A program made the translations under genes and the position numbers. Positions 33,671 through 40,530 of a stretch of 64,000 bases of DNA are shown here, one piece after another; position 1 is the first letter of the stretch; every line of letters starts with the position of its first letter. Location: the NCBI GenBank assembly GCA_033344775.1, contig JAWPMT010000004.1, forward strand, positions 1,984,001-2,048,000, read 5' to 3'. The notes beneath the pieces were generated by a model that had not been told where the DNA came from, ran no database searches, and was given only the letters and a program-made list of their open reading frames with translations. This stretch comes from Cytophagales bacterium (GTDB taxonomy: Bacteria > Bacteroidota > Bacteroidia > Cytophagales > Cyclobacteriaceae).

Positions 33671-34843
33671 TTATAGCAGGGTTTCTTTTATTTTAAGATA
33701 TATGATCGTTGGATTGTTCTCCTCCAGAGACTTTCCTATCAAATCCTGGTAAACCCTGGAATTCTCATCTTTCAAGGCATTCGCTTTTTTCGTATCATTC
33801 TTTCGTGGAGCATTGATATAAAAATAGAAGCCGTCTTGATCTACTCCTATAGGGCCTATCAAATAGTTTGTCCATGTTTCGTCCAGACTAAATTTCTTTA
33901 GCACCATATCCTGCTGCTTAAGGTAAATGCCGAACCCTCCACCTTTTGGATCCGCATGACCAAATGCGAGCGCATGCCGATTTTCATAGAACTGCTCCGA
34001 AAGAAATGAGGTCTTAAATTCGTGCATGGATGCGATAAATGCATCAATATCCTCCTTCCGTCCTTCGGGCCAGGTTGTGCTTCCAAAATCAAAAGTATAC
34101 TTCTTGTATGGATTGCCCGATTCATTGAGAAAGTAGATATTCGGATCCGCAACGTTACTGTACAGCAACCCGTTGTGACCTTCCCTCAAACCTCCTGTCA
34201 TGGCGAAACTCACCGGGTAATTCTCTTGATCATAAGGAAATAGCTCCTGGACTAAACTACTATTCGCATCCAAAATCTTCAGGTTGTGAGTGTCAGAGTT
34301 AAAGCCTACGTATGTGGCATAATTGAGGCCCAGTTTTCTGAAGTATTGGGGATACTGATCTCTAAATCTCATCGCAGACAAAAACTGACCATCATGGTCA
34401 TATGAGATCAAAGAAATGCTTCGATTGTCCAAAACGTGAATGCCATCTTTGTCTGCCTGAAGGTCCGTCGGCATTAAGTACTCTCCTGGTCCTGTGCCTC
34501 TGCTCCCGACAATCCCGAGATATTCGCCTTCATCGCCATAAATACTTACAGTCTTTTTTTTATCATCCAGAATATAGTAGCGCTCTGAAAACACTTCTAA
34601 CCGACTGATCTGTGCCAGTAAGTTGTCTGACGTTTCGAGTGGAATTGCATCAACCTCAAAATATGAATGCAATGAATTAGCCCCAACATCACCTACATTG
34701 ATGAGAATGGGGTCCGGCACCTCTGAAAATGTCCTCGTATCTTTTGTACTGCACCTACTTACGCAAAGCACTATAGCTACCAATATTAACAAGGAGCTTG
34801 TGGCCGGCACCAGCTTATGATTAGTTTTATACATTGAATTCAT
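33671..34843 (-). CDS. 6-bladed beta-propeller lipoprotein
   Basis: 390 residues (a start at 34834, MYKTNHK, is equally possible). Lipoprotein signal with a hydrophobic core SSLLILVAIVLC and lipobox VSRC. The mature part has NHL/6-bladed-propeller wording: SRLEVFSERYYILDDKKKTV, GRGTGPGEYLMPTDL-type turns (here GSRGTGPGEYLMPTDLQADK), DGIHVLDNRS, DHDGQFLSAMRF and NGLLYSNVADP. Such proteins are common surface lipoproteins of Bacteroidota with unknown ligands. The gene stands alone, bracketed by a diverged 45-bp direct repeat and next to tRNA-Asn, a typical landing site for acquired genes. Confidence 0.85.
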   Translation of the reverse strand: MNSMYKTNHKLVPATSSLLILVAIVLCVSRCSTKDTRTFSEVPDPILINVGDVGANSLHSYFEVDAIPLETSDNLLAQISRLEVFSERYYILDDKKKTVSIYGDEGEYLGIVGSRGTGPGEYLMPTDLQADKDGIHVLDNRSISLISYDHDGQFLSAMRFRDQYPQYFRKLGLNYATYVGFNSDTHNLKILDANSSLVQELFPYDQENYPVSFAMTGGLREGHNGLLYSNVADPNIYFLNESGNPYKKYTFDFGSTTWPEGRKEDIDAFIASMHEFKTSFLSEQFYENRHALAFGHADPKGGGFGIYLKQQDMVLKKFSLDETWTNYLIGPIGVDQDGFYFYINAPRKNDTKKANALKDENSRVYQDLIGKSLEENNPTIIYLKIKETLL

Positions 34844-35014
34844 TGTCCTGACTTTTTCAAACTTTGAGGTAGCATCTATATGGCCTTCCTAATTCCCCCA
34901 GGAATGATAAATCGTGGCCACTGCACAGTCCGAATATACGGTTTGAGTTGAATTTAGACTCTTAATATGGACTTCACCACGTATGTCGGGGTTTTTGCAT
35001 TTATAATCGATGGA

Positions 35015-35059
35015 CGAGAAGTTTATCCCGATGGATGGATGAAAGCCCAGGAAGAGGAG
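35015..35059 (+). repeat. Diverged 45-bp direct repeat, copy 2
   Basis: Second copy, 1.59 kb from copy 1 and in the same orientation, lying beyond the start of the propeller lipoprotein gene. In frame it reads REVYPDGWMKAQEEE and then a stop codon (TAA at 35060-35062), so it looks like the C-terminus of a lost gene. Of the five differences from copy 1, one is synonymous and four change the residue. Confidence 0.7.
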
Positions 35060-35258
35060 TAACTAAATTCCATTTATCAGCAGCCTCAGGTACTACTATT
35101 TTCCAGCATCAATCCGGAATGATACGCTGTATTGATGCAATAAACAGCACGAACTAAGTGTCACTACCCTGCATTTCAGAAACATCTTCACAGAATAATA
35201 TACCGTCGCTCACTCAAAGGGTTATCTGATATTTTGCGGAGTTTTATAACAAAGCACC

Positions 35259-35420
35259 ATGCAGTCAGTTAACTTAATATTTACTGACATCACATGCATG
35301 TCAGGTAAACGACGAAAATCGCGCTTTTGTCGAAAACACAGATTGCTACTGAATGACCGTAAGGCTAATGAATATCATAAAAAATGTTCATCTTGTGAGC
35401 AACAAATGCCTCCACTTTAA
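35259..35420 (+). CDS. Possible 53-residue Cys/His- and Arg/Lys-rich small protein
   Basis: ATG 35259 to TAA 35418-35420. The predicted peptide has basic runs (SGKRRKSRFCRKHRLLLNDR) and four cysteines, including the pair CSSC near the end (YHKKCSSCEQQ) and a C...C-x2-H arrangement earlier. That pattern could hold one zinc ion. No Shine-Dalgarno, promoter or homologue evidence is available, and the region is otherwise non-coding, so chance is a real alternative. Confidence 0.25.
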   Translation: MQSVNLIFTDITCMSGKRRKSRFCRKHRLLLNDRKANEYHKKCSSCEQQMPPL

Positions 35421-35657
35421 GCAAGAAACACCCTGTGGTTAACATGACCTTTTGATTGATCCCATTGAATTATATATATTTGATTATCAGTATTTTATGA
35501 GATATTAATTAAAAATAACACTCCTCATTCAAGACATTCACGTATTCAATTCACATTTAATTGCGACCATTTTTTGCAATGATTCAACCATCCTTTAATA
35601 CAATCTAACGTAGCCTTTTCGCCACGTGACTTATTGCCACAAATACTTTTAGAATTC

Positions 35658-35697
35658 ATCATTTGATAGTATTTTAGAGGGATATTTATCATTTGAT
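35658..35697 (+). promoter_or_regulatory. Paired ATCATTTGAT sites upstream of lipoprotein/kinase genes
   Basis: Two identical 10-mers, ATCATTTGAT at 35658-35667 and 35688-35697, start exactly 30 bp apart (about three helical turns). Each is near-palindromic (ATCA-TT-TGAT). Similarity continues on the right (AGTA, GGTA). They end 36 bp before the ATG of the lipoprotein gene, a position suited to an activator or repressor binding on one face of the DNA. Confidence 0.4.
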
Positions 35698-35733
35698 GGT
35701 AGATATACTAGAGGTCACAACCACAAGAAAGAA

Positions 35734-36339
35734 ATGAAACACCACCGCTATTTATCCATCCCTACGATCTTCCTGATCGTTCTCACTGTATTTGTTTCGT
35801 GTCAAGAATCAACACAGGTAAGCACATTAGATCAACAGAATGATCAAGCCCTGTTGAATACAGCATTAGCCCAAGCTGATCAATATGTTTCCGATCTGGA
35901 AGCTACGGTTCCTGAAGTGTCCCGGTCTGAATGGGAAAAACCTGATGTCTTGTGTATTCTATACAAATTTAAAAATGGCAATGGGAATAATGGGAGAAAA
36001 TTACTCTACAATGCCTGGGATGAACGTAGACAAGGGTACATTGAAGTTACGGAAGAAGAAGTTACGGCAATCGTCAAACCCAATACGATCATTTGTCACT
36101 TCAGAGGCAGTGGTTTATTAGCACTCAATGCCATCGAGTTCGATGAAGCTTCACGTAACATGATTGGCGCTGCAAATAATTTTGAATATTGGAGAAATTA
36201 CTGGTGGATCACCTTTATTCCTCCTTCCGTACCAGAAGACGTGACACTCAAGTACGACATTGTTTACGATATCAGAAACGATGGTGAAGGTCCGATCCGA
36301 CTGGACCCAAAAGTTGTTGTCGTACCTCCATCAATATAA
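35734..36339 (+). CDS. Lipoprotein of unknown function
   Basis: 201 residues with a lipoprotein signal (IFLIVLTVFVSC; Cys about 23). No family is recognised. The mature part is acidic with a Trp/Tyr-rich patch (NNFEYWRNYWWITFIPPSVP) and a C-terminal strand region (VTLKYDIVYDIRNDGEGPIR, DPKVVVVPPS). It lies 17 bp upstream of the TPR histidine kinase gene and is probably its operon partner. A sensory accessory role in the envelope is only inferred from that position. Confidence 0.7.
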   Translation: MKHHRYLSIPTIFLIVLTVFVSCQESTQVSTLDQQNDQALLNTALAQADQYVSDLEATVPEVSRSEWEKPDVLCILYKFKNGNGNNGRKLLYNAWDERRQGYIEVTEEEVTAIVKPNTIICHFRGSGLLALNAIEFDEASRNMIGAANNFEYWRNYWWITFIPPSVPEDVTLKYDIVYDIRNDGEGPIRLDPKVVVVPPSI

Positions 36340-36356
36340 AATGTTGACCATCGCTA

Positions 36357-38231
36357 ATGCGAATTGTAGTCAGCCTCTATCTTTTTATTAGTGTAGTTAC
36401 TGTTGGATTATCACAAAATCAATCCAGGGCCGACAGTGTTAGAAAGTTAGTAGAAGAGGGCAGTCTTGACAAAGAACAAGCCCTCATATCGCATCTTATT
36501 TTATCTGAGAACACTAGTTCACCTGAAGAAATGATTTCTTCAAGTGAGAAAGTTCTGGAACTTGCAAGACAACTTCAAAACGAAGAGTACATCATTAGGG
36601 GATTCTTGAGGTTAGGAGTTGGTCAGAGGCTACAGGGCAATTTAAGACTTGCACTTACATCATTATTCGATGGAGCCAATGTAGCTTCTGAGAAAGAAAA
36701 ATATACTTCTCTTTTAGGCACAATTTACGCTGAAATTTCGACCTGCTACACGTTAAATGGTGATTCGGAAAATGCACTATTATATGGCTCCAAGACCATC
36801 CAAATTTTAAGAAGTCTTGGAAAGACGAATCAACTTGCACTTACCCTCCTCAATTTCGGGTACGATTACTATCTGATTGAGAACTATGATTCGGCCATGG
36901 CTTATTACAATGAATCAGAATCCATTCTTCAGGAAAGCGACATGACATTGGGGTTGGCTTATGTGATCGGAAATCGATCTTTGGTGTTTTGGAAACAAGG
37001 CAACAATGAGATCGCTAAGAAAGATTTATTCAAAGCCATCGATATGCTCGAACCTCTTGGAGACCGATATGGTGTGGCAGATTATTACAATCAATTGGGC
37101 AACATTTTCCAGGAAGAAGGAGATGAAATAGAGGCGATCAAATTCACAACTAAAGGATTAGAACTGGCGAAAGAAGAAGGACTTAAAGAACAAGTTAGAG
37201 ATGCTTCTTTTCTATTATTTCAACTGAATCGCAGTGTTGGCGAACATGAATTGGCTGCAGACTATCTGATTCAGCACTACGCCTATCGAGACAGTATTCA
37301 AAACCTGGAAACTACTCAGGAAATCGCGAATCTGCGGACAGAGTTTGAAGTAGGCCAGAAGCAAGGCGAAGTTGATCTCTTGCTCCAACAACGACGTAGC
37401 AATCAAATGATCATGGTGATCGGTGGCATCACCTTGTTTATCGTGATTTGCCTGGTGATCATTGTCTTTATCTATTATAAGACCAAGGTAAAGTTGAATA
37501 CACAACTGGAAGAGCAGAAAAACTCGCTCATCTCACTTAACAATACGAAGGATCGGTTTTTCTCGATCATTTCTCATGATCTACGCGGACCTGTAGGTGT
37601 ATTGAGTGGTCTAGTCAGCATCACGAAGTATTTCATCGATGATAAGAAAACGGATCAGCTCCGGGAGATGATGGATAAAATGGAGCACTCTGTTGACCGA
37701 TTGGTAAAATTGCTGGACAACCTGCTGCATTGGGCACTCCAACAACAAGGGCACTTCCCTTATGTGCCGGACTCTTACAGCGTAAAATCCTTACTCTCAG
37801 ATGCACAAGACATCTTTACCGACATGGCCGCTTCTAAAAACATCCAACTCGATGTGAACGTGGCCGAAGATTTTGATATCTACGTTGATAAAAACACTTC
37901 GTCTGCTATCTTCAGAAACCTACTGAACAATGCGATCAAGTTCACCCCAAAAGGTGGAACAGTTTCGGTGACCGCTGAACTAAATGGCTCGCATATGGGG
38001 CACATCATGTTTCAAGACAGTGGCGTTGGTATGCCTAAGGATAAAGTACAACACTTGTTCGAACTTAATGAGGGCAAATCAACAAAAGGTACTTCCGGGG
38101 AATCCGGACTTGGACTGGGCTTACAATTAGTCAATGACTTTGTTAACATCAACAAAGGACAAATCGCCGTGGCCAGTACTGTTGGTCAAGGCTCTACTTT
38201 CACCGTGGAACTGCCACTTCACCAGCAATAA
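36357..38231 (+). CDS. TPR-domain sensor histidine kinase
   Basis: 624 residues: signal peptide (MRIVVSLYLFISVVTVGLSQ), a periplasmic TPR array (about 45-320; units such as RLGVGQRLQGNLRLALTSLF, LLNFGYDYYLIENYDSAMAY, YYNQLGNIFQEEGDEIEAIK), a membrane helix (about 352-373, MIMVIGGITLFIVICLVIIV), a short coiled coil, HisKA with phospho-His407 in FFSIISHDLRGPVG, and HATPase with NLLNNAIKFTPKGG, DSGVGM and GLGLGLQLVNDFV. No response-regulator gene is adjacent. It probably senses a peptide or protein through the TPR array. The lipoprotein gene just upstream may be part of the signal path. Confidence 0.94.
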   Translation: MRIVVSLYLFISVVTVGLSQNQSRADSVRKLVEEGSLDKEQALISHLILSENTSSPEEMISSSEKVLELARQLQNEEYIIRGFLRLGVGQRLQGNLRLALTSLFDGANVASEKEKYTSLLGTIYAEISTCYTLNGDSENALLYGSKTIQILRSLGKTNQLALTLLNFGYDYYLIENYDSAMAYYNESESILQESDMTLGLAYVIGNRSLVFWKQGNNEIAKKDLFKAIDMLEPLGDRYGVADYYNQLGNIFQEEGDEIEAIKFTTKGLELAKEEGLKEQVRDASFLLFQLNRSVGEHELAADYLIQHYAYRDSIQNLETTQEIANLRTEFEVGQKQGEVDLLLQQRRSNQMIMVIGGITLFIVICLVIIVFIYYKTKVKLNTQLEEQKNSLISLNNTKDRFFSIISHDLRGPVGVLSGLVSITKYFIDDKKTDQLREMMDKMEHSVDRLVKLLDNLLHWALQQQGHFPYVPDSYSVKSLLSDAQDIFTDMAASKNIQLDVNVAEDFDIYVDKNTSSAIFRNLLNNAIKFTPKGGTVSVTAELNGSHMGHIMFQDSGVGMPKDKVQHLFELNEGKSTKGTSGESGLGLGLQLVNDFVNINKGQIAVASTVGQGSTFTVELPLHQQ

Positions 38232-38309
38232 GACGTATCCACCTCTCCAACACTTGTTTCTAAACATTTCCTGTCACCTTGGAGTTATTGGAGTCATAAA
38301 AACGGATAG

Positions 38310-39005
38310 ATGGGAAAGCATTATTTGATTGTAGGGGCGAGCTCCGGAATAGGTTTACAACTTACCAATGACCTTCTGGAACAAGGTCATCAAGTGACTG
38401 CCCTTTCAAGAACGGAGGGCAATTGGACTAAAAAGGTAAATTTTATCTCCTATGATATTAATGAACCAAAACCTATTGAATTAAAAACCGACGCAATTGA
38501 CGGGTTCGTTTATTGTCCTGGTTCTATTAATCTGAAGCCCTTTCACCGATTGAAAAGGGTGGACTTTCAAGCTGATCTGGACATCAACGTCCTGGGAGCT
38601 GTCGAAATCCTACAACAAGTTTTACCCTTTTTGAAAAAAGCGGAAGAAGCTACCATAGTCTTCTTTAGCACGGTCGCAGTAGGTCAGGGCATGGGATTTC
38701 ATACCAGCATTGCAATGGCCAAAGGTGCTGTAGAAGGATTGACCCGGTCATTAGCTGCAGAACTGGCTCCGAAAATCCGAGTCAATTGTATTGCCCCTTC
38801 TATCGTTAACACGCCACTAGCTAGTAAACTGTTATCCACTCCTGAAAAAATCGAGGCTTCCGCAAAAAGACATCCACTGGCCAGTGTTGGCACACCTAAA
38901 GATATTGCAGGTATGACGTCCTTCCTGCTATCGGATCAGTCACAATGGATAACTGGCCAGGTTTTGCACATTGATGGAGGTCTTTCTTCTGTGAAAATGA
39001 TGTAA
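38310..39005 (+). CDS. SDR-family protein lacking the catalytic tyrosine
   Basis: 231-residue Rossmann-fold protein of the short-chain dehydrogenase family. The cofactor motif GASSGIGLQL (about 8-17) and the C-terminal IDGG motif (HIDGGLSSVKMM) are normal, and the catalytic Ser is present (VFFSTVAVG). The Y-x3-K motif is altered: the sequence reads HTSIAMAKGAVEGLT, with Lys kept but Ile at the Tyr position. Similar FHxSIAxAKGAVEG wording is, to my memory, found in a Bacteroidota subgroup, so this is probably a subfamily trait and not decay. The enzyme may use a different acid or have lost redox activity. The alpha/beta hydrolase gene follows 10 bp later. Confidence 0.88.
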   Translation: MGKHYLIVGASSGIGLQLTNDLLEQGHQVTALSRTEGNWTKKVNFISYDINEPKPIELKTDAIDGFVYCPGSINLKPFHRLKRVDFQADLDINVLGAVEILQQVLPFLKKAEEATIVFFSTVAVGQGMGFHTSIAMAKGAVEGLTRSLAAELAPKIRVNCIAPSIVNTPLASKLLSTPEKIEASAKRHPLASVGTPKDIAGMTSFLLSDQSQWITGQVLHIDGGLSSVKMM

Positions 39006-39015
39006 GCAAACATCC

Positions 39016-39837
39016 ATGCTTAACTACGAAACCGACATACTCGGAGAGAACAAAACATGGGTAGTTTTCATTCATGGGGCTGGTGGCTCTATGAAAAGCT
39101 GGGGTTATCAAAGGTCAGACCTTGCCCATCATTTTAATTTACTCCTCATCGATCTCAGGGATCATGGTTCTTCCAAAAACCGGGAACCTGAACATGATTC
39201 TTACAAATTCGCACATATTACCTCTGACATTCTTCAAGTCATCGATCATCTCAAAATTCAGGAAGCTCATTTCATCACTCTGTCTTTTGGCAGCGTATTG
39301 TTGCAAGACCTGGCCATGAAACGCCCAGGACTCCTCTTGCATATTGTGATGGCCGGTGGCATTTTCAAAGGGAATTTAATGATCCGTACGTTTGTCCAGC
39401 TGGCAAGGGTATTCAATCTATTTCTCACTTACTCGCAGATGTATCGGATGTTTTCCTACCTGCTCATGCCCAGAAAACGCAACCAAAAAGCACGACGCAT
39501 CTATCAAATCCAATCTCAAAAGTTAACACAACAAGAGTACCTGAAGTGGATCGGCCTTTATGGAGAATTCTTCCGATTGCTTAGTCGATTTTACCGATTT
39601 GCCTTCCCTACTCCTACCCTGATTGTCATGGGAAAAGATGATTATATCTTTCTAAAAGGAGCCCGGGACTATAAGCGACTCCATGGCAATGCGCAGTTGG
39701 TTGAAATTCCTGCTACCGGACACATTTGCAACATAGAAAAGCCAAAATTTTTCAATCGACTGGTCATAGATTTCCTTGGGGCTTCCAGAGGGATATCAAA
39801 AAAACCAGGGTCCATAGCACCGTCCGCATCCAATTGA
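39016..39837 (+). CDS. Alpha/beta hydrolase
   Basis: 273 residues, cytoplasmic. Oxyanion-hole motif VFIHGAGGSMKSW (about 17-29), nucleophile elbow TLSFGSVLL (Ser about 93; the first Gly of G-x-S-x-G is Thr), acid Asp in IVMGKDDYIF, and the catalytic His in ATGHICNIEKP (about 235). DLRDHGSS is also typical. The substrate is unknown. It is probably cotranscribed with the SDR gene. Its 3' end overlaps the convergent membrane-protein gene by 74 bp. Confidence 0.88.
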   Translation: MLNYETDILGENKTWVVFIHGAGGSMKSWGYQRSDLAHHFNLLLIDLRDHGSSKNREPEHDSYKFAHITSDILQVIDHLKIQEAHFITLSFGSVLLQDLAMKRPGLLLHIVMAGGIFKGNLMIRTFVQLARVFNLFLTYSQMYRMFSYLLMPRKRNQKARRIYQIQSQKLTQQEYLKWIGLYGEFFRLLSRFYRFAFPTPTLIVMGKDDYIFLKGARDYKRLHGNAQLVEIPATGHICNIEKPKFFNRLVIDFLGASRGISKKPGSIAPSASN

Positions 39838-40174
39838 CTCGAATCAAACTTTCGATCGATGCCTGCAAATTTTCACCTGAATCAATCTGAGCATGTAGAG
39901 GAACTGCTTTTAAAAAGGTGATCAGCCAAACAACTATGATCATAGAAAAAGCCAATACCTGTGTCCACGCGAAAGTTGACCTGATCATGCCGTGTAAATG
40001 CAACCCAAGCTGACCAAACATGAGCGGCACAACAAACAGCGTGATCATCTTGGTATAGTATTCATGCCAAACAAACAGATCGGATTTTTGAAAGTACCTA
40101 AAGCTTGGATAGGCTATCAATTGAACCATCCAAATCAACACAAAAAGTCCAAAGTCAACTAATCTCGTATACAT
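39764..40174 (-). CDS. Four-helix membrane protein of unknown function
   Basis: 136 residues with about four hydrophobic helices (VDFGLFVLIWMVQLIAYPSF, MITLFVVPLMFGQLGLHL, VLAFSMIIVVWLITFLKAV, WMRTVLWTLVFLISLW). No named family is recognised; the start MYTRLVDFGLFVLIWMVQLI and the spacing resemble small conserved Bacteroidota membrane proteins. The last 74 bp overlap the end of the alpha/beta hydrolase gene on the other strand. It is divergent from the cobalamin locus. Confidence 0.7.
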   Translation of the reverse strand: MYTRLVDFGLFVLIWMVQLIAYPSFRYFQKSDLFVWHEYYTKMITLFVVPLMFGQLGLHLHGMIRSTFAWTQVLAFSMIIVVWLITFLKAVPLHAQIDSGENLQASIESLIRVNWMRTVLWTLVFLISLWKPQGNL

Positions 40175-40289
40175 ACCGCGTGCTCCCCCTAAAAAGTAAC
40201 TGCCTGATAGCCAGTATAGTTATCAGATATTTATCAAAACATTATTCCTGAAAAAACAGAATTTGCAATCACACCAAATAATATTTGGC

Positions 40290-40297
40290 TAGCTTTG
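40290..40297 (+). promoter_or_regulatory. -7 element of the cobalamin-regulated operon
   Basis: TAGCTTTG is an exact TAnnTTTG match placed a few bases before the riboswitch body begins. The nearest TTTG (40262-40265) is 24 bp upstream, longer than the usual 19-20, so the -33 part is uncertain. Confidence 0.45.
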
Positions 40298-40302
40298 CCT
40301 CG

Positions 40303-40486
40303 TATTTTGGTTCCGGGTCAAAGATTTTTTGGCCTGGATTAAAAGGGAATCCGGTGAAAATCCGGAACTGTCCCCGCAACTGTAAATCCTCGATCCGAAA
40401 GGAGTGTTTTTCTCCCTCGCGCCACTGATTGCAAGATTGGGAAGGCTGAAAAACAAAGGAAAGTCAGGAGACCTGCCAATACAAGT
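40303..40486 (+). ncRNA. Cobalamin riboswitch (RF00174-type)
   Basis: Leader RNA with the standard landmarks: an opening TTGGTTCCGGGTC, AAAAGGGAATCCGGTGAAAA (40341-40360), then TCCGGAACTGTCCCCGCAAC-TG (the conserved CCCGCAACTG box, ending about 40382), a variable hairpin region, and the B12 box AAAGTCAGGAGACCTGCC (about 40460-40477). It ends about 50 bp before the BtuB-like gene and, by family knowledge, binds adenosylcobalamin to switch off expression. It covers the BtuB-, BtuG- and PP-loop genes, which overlap each other. Confidence 0.93.
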
Positions 40487-40530
40487 TTGGATGGCGTGTT
40501 CCGGGAATAGAACACACAAATCGTGAAGAA

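Larger units (their letters stand above)
34844..35733. other. Long AT-rich intergenic region
   Basis: About 890 bp without a confident gene. It holds copy 2 of the 45-bp repeat (35015-35059), a possible 53-residue ORF (35259-35420), and the paired ATCATTTGAT sites at 35658 and 35688. The stretch 35450-35640 is very AT-rich (for example ATTATATATATTTGATTATC) and may hold regulatory DNA for the downstream lipoprotein/kinase pair. Confidence 0.5.

Noticed and set aside
36655-36840. Minus-strand ORF within the TPR kinase gene
   Set aside because: Frame shadow without signal, motif or context.
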